DNA of 64,000 bases from Deltaproteobacteria bacterium (lineage in GTDB: Bacteria > Desulfobacterota > Syntrophobacteria > Syntrophobacterales > Syntrophobacteraceae), in the NCBI GenBank assembly GCA_021777755.1, contig JAJYDE010000005.1:42146-106145 (forward strand). The letters are read 5' to 3'. Shown here in pieces: positions 17,853-26,740 of this stretch. A program made the translations under genes and the position numbers. Under the pieces are notes generated by a model, which did not search any database, was not told where the DNA came from, and worked only from the letters and a program-made list of their open reading frames with translations. Every line of letters begins with the position of its first letter. The first letter of the stretch is position 1.

Positions 17853-18300
17853 GAGACAACATCTCCTGGCCCAAAAGTGAAAGGTCCGCACAGTACCGGA
17901 TGATTGGCGCTCAAAGGACTGGATAATCGGACCGGAAATGCCTTTGATCCATTCGGATAAATCGAGCAGAGCAAGAAGCTCGCCAAACAGATTGTTTTCC
18001 GAATAAGACCACGCTCAGGGCTTCGCTCAGCCCAGATCGAGCAAAGACGGAGCGAACGGGGAGGAGGGGAGACCGAGGGGTTGAGCTCTCTGCAATTGAT
18101 ACACCTGCAACTTATGAATGACACTTTTTCGCTCTTGGAATCAAACGCAAGACAGGCTCCGGGGACGCCGGCTACAAGACTCGGCGCTCCATATATCTGG
18201 CATCATTTTTGATAACGCTATCCTTCAAGAACCGACAAGGCGGCGCTTAGTGTGGACGGGGGCGCCCGAGCCTCAAACGAGAATTAGTCCGAGGGAAGCC
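17853..18300. other. Divergent intergenic region between kinase and tandem DsrC genes
   Basis: About 450 bases that must hold the promoters of two divergent genes. The ORF track extends the DsrC ORF to 18118, but that extension has no domain match and poor codon character. A weak sigma-54-like element, 'tggcat'-N5-'ttga', lies at 18198-18212; the -12 GC is replaced by GA, so it is only a candidate. Nothing else was recognised. Confidence 0.35.
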
Positions 18301-19050
18301 ATGAAAAGATTCGAGACCAAAGGCAAGGTCTATCTGCTTGACGAGGGCGGGTTTCTCCTCGACAAGGAACAATGGGACGAGGATTTTGCCAAGGGCCTGG
18401 CGCCCGAGGTGGGAATCACGGAGGGTCTTGGCCACGCCCACTGGGAGGTCTTGAGGTTTATCCGCGACACATACGGGCAAACCGGCTTGTGCCCGGTGGT
18501 CTACAAGACCTGCAGGGCCAGGGGGCTAAACATTAAGGACCTTCAAAGGCTTTTTCCCTCCGGCTATCAGCGGGGAGCGTGCAAGCTTGCCGGCCTGTCT
18601 TTCAGGACTGCGGTTTTGAAGCAGGCAGAGCTTGAGTTCCTGCAAGAGGCCAGTAAGCTCAAGGGCCGGTCTTCGCCTGCAAAGGCGGCGACAGCGGTGC
18701 CCCTGGCAAAACCGATTGCTCCGCAAGAACGGATCTACCGGGTAAACGTGCAGGGTTTTCTAATCGATCCGAGCCAGTGGGATGAAGACTTCGCCATCTT
18801 CAAAGCCTGCGAACTCCAGGGGAACTGCCCTCTTGGAAAAAAGCACTGGCGAATCATCCTGCATTTGCGCTCGGAATACGAAAAGACCGGCGAGGTTCCA
18901 ACCGTTTATGCCCTTTGCGAGGCCGTCGGGATCGATGTGGATGAACTCGCCGAACTTTTTCCAACCGGCTATCATCGCGGAGCGGTAAAAATTGCGGGCC
19001 TCAACCTCGGACTAAAAAGGAGCACCGGCGCCGGTGTGGAATCGGTGTGA
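18301..19050 (+). CDS. Tandem DsrC/TusE-domain protein with one remaining functional cysteine
   Basis: The protein (249 residues) holds two DsrC/TusE-like domains, about 8-105 and 145-240, each with the family layout 'GFLLDKEQWDEDFAKGLAPE' ... 'LFPSGYQRGACKLAGL' and 'GFLIDPSQWDEDFAIFKACE' ... 'LFPTGYHRGAVKIAGL'. True DsrC carries two redox cysteines in a C-terminal arm (KGACKMAGLPKPTGCV in sulfate reducers). Domain 1 keeps the first (Cys94) but runs on into a linker without the terminal one. Domain 2 has Val229 at that position and ends 'STGAGVESV' without Cys. It therefore looks like a regulatory or carrier relative (RspA-like) rather than a DsrAB substrate. The ATG at 18301 begins exactly at the domain start. 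Confidence 0.88.
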   Translation: MKRFETKGKVYLLDEGGFLLDKEQWDEDFAKGLAPEVGITEGLGHAHWEVLRFIRDTYGQTGLCPVVYKTCRARGLNIKDLQRLFPSGYQRGACKLAGLSFRTAVLKQAELEFLQEASKLKGRSSPAKAATAVPLAKPIAPQERIYRVNVQGFLIDPSQWDEDFAIFKACELQGNCPLGKKHWRIILHLRSEYEKTGEVPTVYALCEAVGIDVDELAELFPTGYHRGAVKIAGLNLGLKRSTGAGVESV

Positions 19051-19086
19051 ATAACGAGGCCGATTCTTGTCTTTGGTCTTGAGCCT

Positions 19087-21393
19087 TCAGCCCTTTTCGA
19101 TGCCCAACCCGTAGGCCATGGGCTCATGGCCGATAATCCACAGGTGGTCGGCGGCGCGAGTGATCACCACATGCAAAAGCATGCGGCTTTCCTGGTCGTC
19201 GCGGTACTGGGCGGCGGAAGGATTTATGACCATGACGGCAGAAAATTCCAGTCCCTTTACCTGGTGGGCGTTTGTCACCACAATGCCCGGCTGAAAAGAA
19301 AAGTCGTCGCGTTCATGGCGGCGCAGTTGCGTTAGCCCCGAGTTCTTCAAAGCTTCAAAGACCCGATCGGCGTCCGATTTGTACCGCAAGACCACGGCTA
19401 CGAGCCCCGCAGGGTGTTTTTCGAGGTGGTCTTGAAGAACTGCCTTAGCCTCGCACAGGGTTTCCCTCGGGCTCCGGGTTGAAAGTATGCGCACCGGGTC
19501 GCCGCCGCGCGGCACCAGCATGGACGGGGATTGGCCCAAGACCCGCCAGGCCAGTTCCATGATTGGCCGTGTTGCCCGAAACCCCACGACCAGGGTGTCC
19601 GACTTCAAAGTCGCCGCCCCGGTTCGCCCTTGGTGGGAGCGGATAAAGCCGGCGAAGCCTTCGCCGGTGTCAAAGGTTGCTTCCCCCTTTATTTTTTGGG
19701 CCATGTCGCCGCAAATTGTGATCGACTGGCGCTCGTCGGCGGCGCTAAGGAGCGTGGCCAGCTCGATTGCACTTAAATCCTGGGCCTCATCGACCATCAC
19801 ATGCGCATAGTCGGGCCGGGCGGCCAATACGCCCTTTCGCTGCAGGAGCCACAGGAAGATACCCGTATCGGAAAAATCCATCAAGTTGCGGCTTCGAAGA
19901 CTTTCCTGCCATCGGGCCAGTTGATCGAATGCCCTCTCCCCGATGTCGCCTTGAGCCCCGAAGATCTCTTCCAAAAGAGCCCGGTCGCTTAGAATGGCCT
20001 GAAGGTCGGCGGCATGGTTGTCAAATCGCGCCAGAAGACGACTCTTTAGCCTCTTTCGAGATTGTGGCTGAGCGCTTTGAGTGAAAATGGCATCTTTCCC
20101 GAGCACCCTGACAAGGTCTTCAAACCGGCTGAGCGATTCCAGTTTCGACCTGATCTCCTCCAATTGGGCCTCGCCACTTTGATCGAGTTGTTCCAGGAGC
20201 CAGCTTCGCGATTTTTGCAGCAAACCATCCAGGTAACGATCAACGAGATCGATAACACGGGGGTGTTTTTTGATGCGCATGGCTTCGGCGGGTATCGGAG
20301 CCGAATCGTAGGAACAATGCAGTCCGGCGGCACGAAGTCTCTTGCCGGCCCAGCCGTGATAGGTTTCCACCTGCACGCCGGCCCCCGCACCAAGCTCGGG
20401 AAGGATTCGGGAGATGTAGTTTTGCAAAGATCGATTGAACATGACAACGAGGATTCGGCCGGGTGTGAAACGCTCCGAGTCCTGGTAGGCAAGATATGCG
20501 ATGCGGTGCAGCCCCACGGTTGTTTTACCGCTTCCCGCGCCTCCCTGGAGCAAGACGGTGCTCGATTCCGGGTGAGTAATCGCCCGGAACTGGTCGGGAC
20601 TTATAAGGGCGGTGATTTCGGGCAGGCGATGATCCGAGGTTTCCTCCTTGCGGGCTGCCGGAGCACCGTTTTCATCGGCCGATCTCCAGGACCCGTCGCG
20701 GCTGCGAATCAAATGGGTCCCTTTTTCCATGATCTTGTGCAGTTCGCCTCCGGCGGTTTCCACCTGCCGTTTGTTACTTAGCGCGCCCGTGCGCTCGCGC
20801 CCGCGGATCTCCTCCTCGTAGAGTTCCCCCGCCTCATATTCGTAGTAGAGCCTGGAAATTGGAGCTTCGCGCCAGTCGATGACGATGGCTTTGCCGCTTC
20901 GGTCGAAAAAGGACTGCCGCCCGAGACAATAGCTCAGTTTTCCCAGATCGTCGTCTTCGAGTTCCAGGACTCCGAAGTAGGGGTTGCTCAAGACCCGGGA
21001 GTTCTGGTAATGGCGCATGGCATAGCGGGCGCGGCAACGCTCGATGACTTCATCGATTTCCCTCTTTTCGCGCCAGCCGACCGCCTCGGTTTTTTGACTT
21101 TTCAGCTCCGCGATCTCCCGATCCTTGTCCTGCCGGTCGAGTTCCTCGGCGGACAGGGTCTCACTCATCTCGGCCACAATTCGGCCGAGCCTTCTTTCTT
21201 CGAAATCGACTAGTTTCCTGAATTGCTCCATAAGTCCTAAGATCCGCCTCACCAGGGTTTCATCAAGATAGTGGAACCTCTGCCCCGCGAAATCGACACC
21301 CGAAGCCACGAGCCCCCGGGTGATATAGAACAAAAAATTCTGCCGGGCAACTCCGGCGTAAGGAGCGGGAAACGGAAAAAACCCCGTGCGCAA
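19087..21393 (-). CDS. HelD-like UvrD-superfamily helicase / RNA polymerase recycling ATPase
   Basis: This is a superfamily 1 ATPase of up to 768 residues. An N-terminal antiparallel coiled coil (about 55-130, 'EELDRQDKDREIAELKSQK') precedes 'VLSNPYFGVLELED', 'IVIDWREAPISRLYYEYE', Walker A 'LLQGGAGSGKTTVGLHRIAY', Walker B 'VMVDEAQDLSAIELATLL' and a late helicase motif 'NAHQVKGLEFSAVMVI'. This architecture matches HelD, which removes stalled RNA polymerase from DNA, more closely than Rep/UvrD repair helicases. The tracked start is a TTG at 21393 inside an inverted repeat with no good ribosome site. A start further in (ATG at 21231 or an intermediate GTG/TTG) is plausible. Confidence 0.88.
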   Translation of the reverse strand: MRTGFFPFPAPYAGVARQNFLFYITRGLVASGVDFAGQRFHYLDETLVRRILGLMEQFRKLVDFEERRLGRIVAEMSETLSAEELDRQDKDREIAELKSQKTEAVGWREKREIDEVIERCRARYAMRHYQNSRVLSNPYFGVLELEDDDLGKLSYCLGRQSFFDRSGKAIVIDWREAPISRLYYEYEAGELYEEEIRGRERTGALSNKRQVETAGGELHKIMEKGTHLIRSRDGSWRSADENGAPAARKEETSDHRLPEITALISPDQFRAITHPESSTVLLQGGAGSGKTTVGLHRIAYLAYQDSERFTPGRILVVMFNRSLQNYISRILPELGAGAGVQVETYHGWAGKRLRAAGLHCSYDSAPIPAEAMRIKKHPRVIDLVDRYLDGLLQKSRSWLLEQLDQSGEAQLEEIRSKLESLSRFEDLVRVLGKDAIFTQSAQPQSRKRLKSRLLARFDNHAADLQAILSDRALLEEIFGAQGDIGERAFDQLARWQESLRSRNLMDFSDTGIFLWLLQRKGVLAARPDYAHVMVDEAQDLSAIELATLLSAADERQSITICGDMAQKIKGEATFDTGEGFAGFIRSHQGRTGAATLKSDTLVVGFRATRPIMELAWRVLGQSPSMLVPRGGDPVRILSTRSPRETLCEAKAVLQDHLEKHPAGLVAVVLRYKSDADRVFEALKNSGLTQLRRHERDDFSFQPGIVVTNAHQVKGLEFSAVMVINPSAAQYRDDQESRMLLHVVITRAADHLWIIGHEPMAYGLGIEKG

Positions 21394-21410
21394 ATTTTAT
21401 TGTTGCGCAC
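21386..21410. repeat. Inverted repeat gtgcgcaa / ttgcgcac at helD start
   Basis: Two perfect 8-base arms separated by 9 A/T-rich bases sit between the collagen-like gene's terminator and helD. The tracked helD start codon lies inside the left arm. It could be an operator for helD or a second, weaker stem after the upstream gene. Confidence 0.45.
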
Positions 21411-21444
21411 AAATGGAAAGGAGGCGGCCGTCCGGGCCGCCTCC
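21409..21444 (-). terminator. Rho-independent terminator after the collagen-like gene
   Basis: Read on the minus strand, a 10-bp GC-rich stem (ggaggcggcc / ggccgcctcc) with a 5-base loop is followed by a T-rich tail ('tttccattt'). It lies just downstream of the collagen-like gene stop. Confidence 0.75.
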
Positions 21445-21463
21445 ACGCGCGGGCAATATCGAC

Positions 21464-22225
21464 TCAGGAGTTGTTTTGGGGATCGGGGAAGGAGAAGCTG
21501 GTTTTCAGGCTGCCGCTCTGGAGGATATTTCCATAAAAGCCGCCAAGGCCGGTGCCGGCCGAAGTTGGAGGAAATATGGCCACCAGGTCGGTGAGGATGA
21601 ATTGAACACTCGATGGAACAGAAAACATGGAGGTCGTGGCCGCGCCCGTGCTCGTGAAACTCTGTGTGGCGCTAACGTTCGACACATATTGCTGCCCGGT
21701 AGTCGAATCGTACTGGAGGTAATAGCCGGTTATCAGTAAAGACACGGGCCGATCGCAGTTCATCACCTGGACCTGCACCCGGGAGCCGGCCGTGAAGGGT
21801 ATGCCTGAGGCGAGGTGCAAGCTCTGAAGCGGCTGTGGCGGCGGGGGGCCCTGCGGCCCCCGGGGGCCGGCAACTCCTTGATGTCCCGTTGCCCCCATAG
21901 GTCCGGCCGCGCCCGGCGGTCCTGCGGGGCCCATGGCTCCGGGGGCTCCCGCGGGACCGATGGGGCCGGCAGGCCCTATGGCTCCCATGCTCCCCGAAGC
22001 TCCTGCCGGTCCGGTTGGTTCCTGGGTACCCGCGGGGCCGGTTTCGTTCCAGGTCAGGACCGTGGCGCCTCGGGGACATTTCTGATTGCTTTTGAGCAAA
22101 ATTTGCACGGCTCCCGTCCTGCCAACACAGGCAGTGATAACTCCGCTCGCCGCCTGAGCGCTTCCGCATACCAAACCGGCTCCGAGTCCCAGGACCCACA
22201 GTGTGGCCGCCAACCGACATTTCAT
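21464..22225 (-). CDS. Secreted collagen-like (Gly-X-Y repeat) protein
   Basis: The 253-residue protein has a signal peptide ('[21 protein letters not shown]'), a short disulfide-capable head ('[20 protein letters not shown]' then '[17 protein letters not shown]'), about 20 Gly-X-Y triplets rich in proline and alanine ('[20 protein letters not shown]'), a Pro-rich hinge 'GPPPPQP', and a C-terminal beta-rich domain of about 100 residues. The head is the kind found before collagen triple helices in many bacterial surface proteins. It probably forms an exported trimeric filament, possibly adhesive or a matrix component. The ATG at 22225 (ribosome site 'aaagggg') is chosen over the tracked 22423. 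It is monocistronic with its own terminator. Confidence 0.9.
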   Translation of the reverse strand: MKCRLAATLWVLGLGAGLVCGSAQAASGVITACVGRTGAVQILLKSNQKCPRGATVLTWNETGPAGTQEPTGPAGASGSMGAIGPAGPIGPAGAPGAMGPAGPPGAAGPMGATGHQGVAGPRGPQGPPPPQPLQSLHLASGIPFTAGSRVQVQVMNCDRPVSLLITGYYLQYDSTTGQQYVSNVSATQSFTSTGAATTSMFSVPSSVQFILTDLVAIFPPTSAGTGLGGFYGNILQSGSLKTSFSFPDPQNNS

Positions 22226-22596
22226 AATCGCCCCTTTTGATTGTTTTTGATCCAACTGGAGCCGCACAAGCCAAAGTCCCGCCAGATGGTTCCGATGCGG
22301 CGGAAGGAAAAGAGGTTTTCGTCTCCCCGCTGCTTTTGCGGGCAACATGAGCTTGGCCCTGTCCTCACAAACCAGTTGGTCCAAATCGCAAAGCAAAAAT
22401 TGTGCTCGCTCGATTTGTTCCATGCTTACATAGAGTTACCCGTGGCGGCGCTCGGCGCTCTTTTCCCGGCACATTCAGCGCAAAAGCGGGGCAGATAGCG
22501 CCCCGCACGATTTCCACAATACTCAAACGGCTTGCGGGGCGGAAAACTTGCCTGCAGGCAAAAGGGACCTTTGCCACGTCAAATTCCGGGGCGCCG

Positions 22597-22725
22597 TCCA
22601 GTTTTTTAGACAAGGGGCGGCAGATGAGTCCAGTTTTTTATACGAAGGCTATTCCAGGCGAAGCCAAAGGTTAACCGGTCTTTGTTCCGGGAGGGGGAAA
22701 ATTGAGTCCAACCTTTTAGACTCAA
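22597..22725. repeat. Three copies of a GTCCAnnTTTTTAnAC motif
   Basis: Near-identical 16-mers occur at 22597-22612 (gtccagttttttagac), 22628-22643 (gtccagttttttatac) and 22706-22721 (gtccaaccttttagac). The third lies within a perfect 7-bp inverted repeat, ttgagtc/gactcaa, at 22702-22725. They may be protein-binding sites or leftover ends of a mobile element; which is not resolvable from one window. Confidence 0.6.
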
Positions 22726-22732
22726 GGGGATT

Positions 22733-22780
22733 GGTGAGGCGGAAGCAATTAAAGGAAAAACTTTTTGTTTCCGCCTCACC
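22733..22780. repeat. 12-bp perfect inverted repeat downstream of the S41 protease gene
   Basis: Arms ggtgaggcggaa (22733-22744) and ttccgcctcacc (22769-22780) are perfectly complementary with a 24-base A/T-rich loop. The position just after the protease stop suggests a transcription end or mRNA-stabilising stem, although no U-run follows. Confidence 0.7.
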
Positions 22781-22792
22781 GGGGGATGAAGT

Positions 22793-24031
22793 CTATTTTT
22801 TTTCCAGCAACTCCACGGCCTTTAGCAGTTGGGTATCGCCTTTGGCCTTGAATTGCGCCACGGACAATTTCTTTTCCTTATCCGGGTAGAGGGGAGTGAT
22901 ATTGGTTGGCAAACTCACCTTGATATCGGGTTTGATCCCTTTGTGCCAAATGACGTGACCCGCGGGAGTGAGCCACTCGGCGATGGCCAGGAGCATGGCC
23001 GAACCGTCCGAGAGACGGAATTCCTGCAAGACGGTTCCCGTGCCGAAGGTTTTCTCCCCGACCAGGGTGGCCCGTTTGGCGTCTTGCAGCGCCCCGGCGA
23101 CTATTTCGGCTCCGCTGGCGGTTCCCTGGTTTATGAGGACCACCATCGGGATGATGGTGGCCAGGCCGCCGGGCTGAACGGAAACAGGTTTGATCATACC
23201 CTTGCTGTTTTTCTGGAGGACCACGGTTCCGCTGCTAAGAAACTGGCTGGCGGTTGTGACCGCCTCGTTGAAAACGCCTCCGGGATTGTCGCGCATGTCC
23301 AGGATGAGCCCTGTGGCCCCACTTTTTTTGATCTCCCTCAGGGCCTTTCGGACTTCTTTTGTGAGGCCGTCGCTAAAACCGGCGATTCGCAGATCGGCCA
23401 GGGTTGTTCCGGGAACACGGGTCCAGGTGACGTTTCGGACGTTGATCTTGGCCCTGACGATCGTGACTTCCCTGGTTTGGCCGGTCTTGGGGGTGAGGAT
23501 GGTCAACTCGACGGTGGTGCCGGCTTTTCCGGCAATACGGGATACGACCTGTTCCAGAGGCAGACCCGTAACATCTTTTCCGTTCACTTTCATAATGATG
23601 TCGCCCGATTTCAGGCCCGCGTGCTGGGCGGGAGAATCGTCGAGCGGGGCGAGGATGACAACATGGCCGTTTTTGATCTGAATCTGGGCGCCGATGCCGC
23701 TGAAGTTGCCTTCCAGGTAATGGGATTCGATGCTGACCATTTCGGGATTGAGAAAGGCACTGTGGCCGGTATCCCCCAGGGCGTTGACCATCCCGGAAAT
23801 GGCTCCGTAAGTGAGCTTGGTGGATTGGATGGCTTTGCGGTCCACGTATTTTTCCACAATCAGATCCCAGGCCTGGCCTATGAGCTTATAGTTCAGTCCC
23901 CGGTCTTGTCGGGCATACACCTCGGCAACCACCGCCCGGTCGAGCAAGGCGCCCGTCACCACGCCGCCCAGGCCGATGAAGGCGCAAACAACAAATCCCA
24001 GGAAGAGCTTTCCCGCGCCGATTCGTTTCAT
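22793..24031 (-). CDS. C-terminal processing peptidase, S41 family
   Basis: This periplasmic serine protease (412 residues) has an N-terminal signal-anchor ('GKLFLGFVVCAFIGLGGVV'), a PDZ domain (about 100-175, 'GIGAQIQIKNGHVVILAPLD'), and a tail-specific protease domain with 'LILDMRDNPGGVF', the nucleophile Ser in 'NQGTASGAEIVAG' and the general-base Lys in 'VGEKTFGTGTVLQ'. It belongs to the CtpA/CtpB group that trims or degrades envelope proteins by their C-termini. The ATG at 24031 follows 'ggagaattg'. The tracked start adds only one TTG codon. It is divergent from ridA. Confidence 0.95.
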   Translation of the reverse strand: MKRIGAGKLFLGFVVCAFIGLGGVVTGALLDRAVVAEVYARQDRGLNYKLIGQAWDLIVEKYVDRKAIQSTKLTYGAISGMVNALGDTGHSAFLNPEMVSIESHYLEGNFSGIGAQIQIKNGHVVILAPLDDSPAQHAGLKSGDIIMKVNGKDVTGLPLEQVVSRIAGKAGTTVELTILTPKTGQTREVTIVRAKINVRNVTWTRVPGTTLADLRIAGFSDGLTKEVRKALREIKKSGATGLILDMRDNPGGVFNEAVTTASQFLSSGTVVLQKNSKGMIKPVSVQPGGLATIIPMVVLINQGTASGAEIVAGALQDAKRATLVGEKTFGTGTVLQEFRLSDGSAMLLAIAEWLTPAGHVIWHKGIKPDIKVSLPTNITPLYPDKEKKLSVAQFKAKGDTQLLKAVELLEKK

Positions 24032-24182
24032 CAATTCTCCGATCTCCTGTTAGAGTGCCAATCTTCAATTTGCTCGAACACACCCTGACATAATAAGGTT
24101 AAAAATAGATTTGAACAATCGATCTTGTTACTTTAAGGTGCTCGGGAAGCGCAATTTCATTGCATGAGAAAGGGGAACAGAG

Positions 24183-24572
24183 GTGAGCATTGAGACGATA
24201 CGGACGGAAAAGGCTCCGGCGGCCATCGGCCCTTATTCGCAGGCTGTTCGGGCAAACGGACTGGTATTCGTGAGCGGTCAGATTCCGCTCGATCCCGGGA
24301 GCGGGGAAATCGTCGGAGGCGGTTTTGCAGCCCAGGCGCGGCAGTCTCTGGAAAATCTGAAGCAGATTCTCATTGCTTGCGGCGCGGGTTTGGATAAAGT
24401 TGTTGCGGTCGATGTTTTTGTAACCGATATTAACGAGTTCGGGGCTTTTAACAAGGTCTACGAAGAGTTCTTTTCGGCTCACAAGCCGTCCAGGGCCGTT
24501 GTGGAAGTAAAGGGGCTGCCAAGGGGCGCCATGGTGGAGGTAAAGTGCGTGGCGGTGTCGCCGCCTGCCTGA
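24183..24572 (+). CDS. ridA: RidA family enamine/imine deaminase
   Basis: This is a 129-residue homotrimeric cytosolic protein of the YjgF/YER057c/UK114 family, which hydrolyses reactive 2-aminoacrylate formed by PLP enzymes. It contains 'APAAIGPYSQAVRANGLVFV', 'SGQIPLDPGSGEIVGGG', and the substrate-carboxylate Arg in 'KPSRAVVEVKGLPRGAMVEV'. The start is GTG. The gene is followed 12 bp later by prmA. Confidence 0.94.
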   Translation: MSIETIRTEKAPAAIGPYSQAVRANGLVFVSGQIPLDPGSGEIVGGGFAAQARQSLENLKQILIACGAGLDKVVAVDVFVTDINEFGAFNKVYEEFFSAHKPSRAVVEVKGLPRGAMVEVKCVAVSPPA

Positions 24573-24584
24573 GCGGGGTGTTTA

Positions 24585-25439
24585 TTGAAGGAAAATTGGA
24601 CTCGTATCGATATTGGTTGCGGGGCGGAAACGGCCGATGTTCTTGCCTCGGAGTTGGCCGAGGCCTTCGGGGTGAGCGTGGAATTTACCGCCGAAGGGCT
24701 CCGTCTCTATCTGGATGCGCAGCGGTTCGCGGCGCAAGAAGAGCGTTTGCGGCGCCTCGTGGCCGGTGTGGTTGTGCAGCCGGGCGAGGAGCCCGTGGAA
24801 ATTGCCCTTTCCGAGATAGCCGATGAGGACTGGTCGAGGAAGTGGAAGGAGCATTTCAAGCCGCTGCGGGTGGGAAAACGATTCATCGTCTCGCCCACCT
24901 GGGAAGAGGCTCCAAGGGACTCCGGGCGGCTGATCATACGGATCGATCCCGGGCGCGCCTTTGGAACCGGGCACCATGAGACCACGCGGTTGTGCCTCGA
25001 GTGGCTGGAGAGCCTTGCGCGGAGTTCGCCTCCGGGATCGCTGCTAGATATCGGGACGGGTTCGGGAATACTTGCGATCGGCGCAGCCCTTCTCGGGTTC
25101 GAAGAAATTGCGGCGGTCGATAACGATCCGGAAGCCGTGGAAACGGCCAAAGAAAACGTTTTGTTAAACGGGCTTTCCGGTAAAATCGACCTTCGGTGCG
25201 GCACGGCCGAAGAGATCCCAACCCGGTTCGACGCCGTTGTTTCCAATATAGAATCCGGCCCTCTTATCCGGATGGCGCGGGCGATAGCCTCCAGTGTGCG
25301 CGAGGGGGGGCGGCTTGGGCTTAGCGGAATCCTTGCCGAACAGGCGGACGAGGTCCGTGCCGAATATGAAAAAATGGGCTTTGCACCCACCGGGATGAGC
25401 ACGGATGGAGAATGGGTGCTTCTGGCCTTTGCAAAGTGA
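24585..25439 (+). CDS. prmA: Ribosomal protein L11 methyltransferase
   Basis: PrmA trimethylates ribosomal protein L11 with S-adenosylmethionine. The 284 residues show an N-terminal L11-recognition domain, the signature 'DPGRAFGTGHHETTRLCLEW', and the SAM motif I 'LLDIGTGSGILAIGAALLG' followed by 'AVDNDPEAVETAKEN'. The apparent start is TTG close to the end of ridA. An unusual start codon is plausible here because no ATG lies near the conserved N-terminus. It continues into icd after 12 bp. Confidence 0.94.
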   Translation: MKENWTRIDIGCGAETADVLASELAEAFGVSVEFTAEGLRLYLDAQRFAAQEERLRRLVAGVVVQPGEEPVEIALSEIADEDWSRKWKEHFKPLRVGKRFIVSPTWEEAPRDSGRLIIRIDPGRAFGTGHHETTRLCLEWLESLARSSPPGSLLDIGTGSGILAIGAALLGFEEIAAVDNDPEAVETAKENVLLNGLSGKIDLRCGTAEEIPTRFDAVVSNIESGPLIRMARAIASSVREGGRLGLSGILAEQADEVRAEYEKMGFAPTGMSTDGEWVLLAFAK

Positions 25440-25451
25440 AAGGGAACATGC

Positions 25452-26687
25452 ATGGAACAAACGGGATGCGGTGGCGAGTGGGTGAGCCTGGATTCACGGG
25501 GGGCATTAACCGTTCCGGCAAACCCCAACATCGGTTTTATCGAGGGGGACGGAAGCGGACCCGACATCTGGACGGCGACCCGGCCGGTATTGGACGCCGC
25601 AGTTTTTAAATCCTACGCAGGTAAAAGGAAGATCAACTGGCTCGAGCTTGCGGCCGGTGAGCGGGCCGTGAAGGAAACGGGTGATCCTTTGCCCGAAAAG
25701 ACCATCGAGCTTATCAGAAAGTGCGTTGTGGCCATCAAGGGGCCGCTCACCACTCCGGTGGGAAAAGGCATGAGGAGTCTTAACGTTACCCTCAGGCGAA
25801 TCCTCGACCTTTATGCCTGCATCCGTCCGGTAAGATACTTTCCGGGCATCCCCTCGCCCGTTCGTCATCCCGAAAGAGTCGACATGGTGGTGTTCCGGGA
25901 AAATACCGAGGACGTCTACGCGGGAATCGAGTGGGAATCGGGCTCTTCCGAAGCCGAACTGTTCGCGCGGCTTCTTCGGGATAATTTCAAGGTTTCTCTG
26001 CCCGCCGAAGCGGGCATCGGAATCAAGCCCATCAGTCCGGGGGGAACCAGAAGACTTGTGCGGCGTGCCCTGGCCCATGCCGTGCGGCGAGGCCTTCCTT
26101 CCGTCACCCTGGTCCACAAGGGAAACATCATGAAGTATACGGAGGGGGCTTTTCGCAAATGGGGCTATGAGCTGGCCAGGGAGGAATTTGCGCAGACCGT
26201 TGTTACCGAAGACGAGGTGCGGGAAAAATTCGGTGGAAAAGCGCCCGCGGGCAAGGTGGTGATCAAGGACCGAATCGCCGACTCGATGTTTCAGCAGGTG
26301 TTGCTAAGGCCTGAAGAATACAGCGTTATTGCCACTCCCAACCTGAACGGGGACTATCTCTCGGATGCTCTCGCGGCCCAGGTGGGCGGCCTGGGAATGG
26401 CCCCCGGGGCAAACATCGGCGATCTGGCCGCGGTATTCGAGGCCACCCACGGAACCGCGCCCAAATATGCCGGCCTCGATAAGGTAAACCCGGGTTCGCT
26501 CATTCTTTCCGGCGCCATGATGCTCGATCACCTCGGGTGGGGGGAAGCCGCCAAGCTCATCGAAGAGGCCCTGGAGCGTACGGTCGCAGACCGGATCGTG
26601 ACCTACGATCTGGCCCGGCAAATGAAGGGGGCCAAAGAGGTCGGCTGTTCCTCCTTCGGCGTGGCGATCATAGAACACATGAACTGA
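25452..26687 (+). CDS. icd: Isocitrate dehydrogenase (NADP+-type)
   Basis: This 411-residue enzyme oxidatively decarboxylates isocitrate to 2-oxoglutarate. Substrate residues appear in '[20 protein letters not shown]' (the regulatory Ser and two Arg) and '[17 protein letters not shown]'. The cofactor loop '[19 protein letters not shown]' has the Lys-Tyr pair that marks NADP+ specificity in E. coli-type enzymes. It lies 12 bp after prmA. In an anaerobe it would serve 2-oxoglutarate synthesis or an oxidative TCA cycle. Confidence 0.95.
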   Translation: MEQTGCGGEWVSLDSRGALTVPANPNIGFIEGDGSGPDIWTATRPVLDAAVFKSYAGKRKINWLELAAGERAVKETGDPLPEKTIELIRKCVVAIKGPLTTPVGKGMRSLNVTLRRILDLYACIRPVRYFPGIPSPVRHPERVDMVVFRENTEDVYAGIEWESGSSEAELFARLLRDNFKVSLPAEAGIGIKPISPGGTRRLVRRALAHAVRRGLPSVTLVHKGNIMKYTEGAFRKWGYELAREEFAQTVVTEDEVREKFGGKAPAGKVVIKDRIADSMFQQVLLRPEEYSVIATPNLNGDYLSDALAAQVGGLGMAPGANIGDLAAVFEATHGTAPKYAGLDKVNPGSLILSGAMMLDHLGWGEAAKLIEEALERTVADRIVTYDLARQMKGAKEVGCSSFGVAIIEHMN

Positions 26688-26740
26688 CCGGCGTGTCGCC
26701 GAGACGGGCCTGCCGCGGCGGGCCAAAGGGGGGTGTTTCA

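Larger units (their letters stand above)
22226..22792. other. Repeat-rich intergenic region without genes
   Basis: About 570 bases between two minus-strand genes. It contains three copies of a 'gtccagttttttagac'-like motif and two inverted repeats (annotated separately). No credible ORF is present. The 12-bp stem next to the protease stop may end its transcript. Confidence 0.5.

Noticed and set aside
22829-24088. 419-codon plus-strand ORF
   Set aside because: Antisense to the S41 protease, which has all catalytic motifs.
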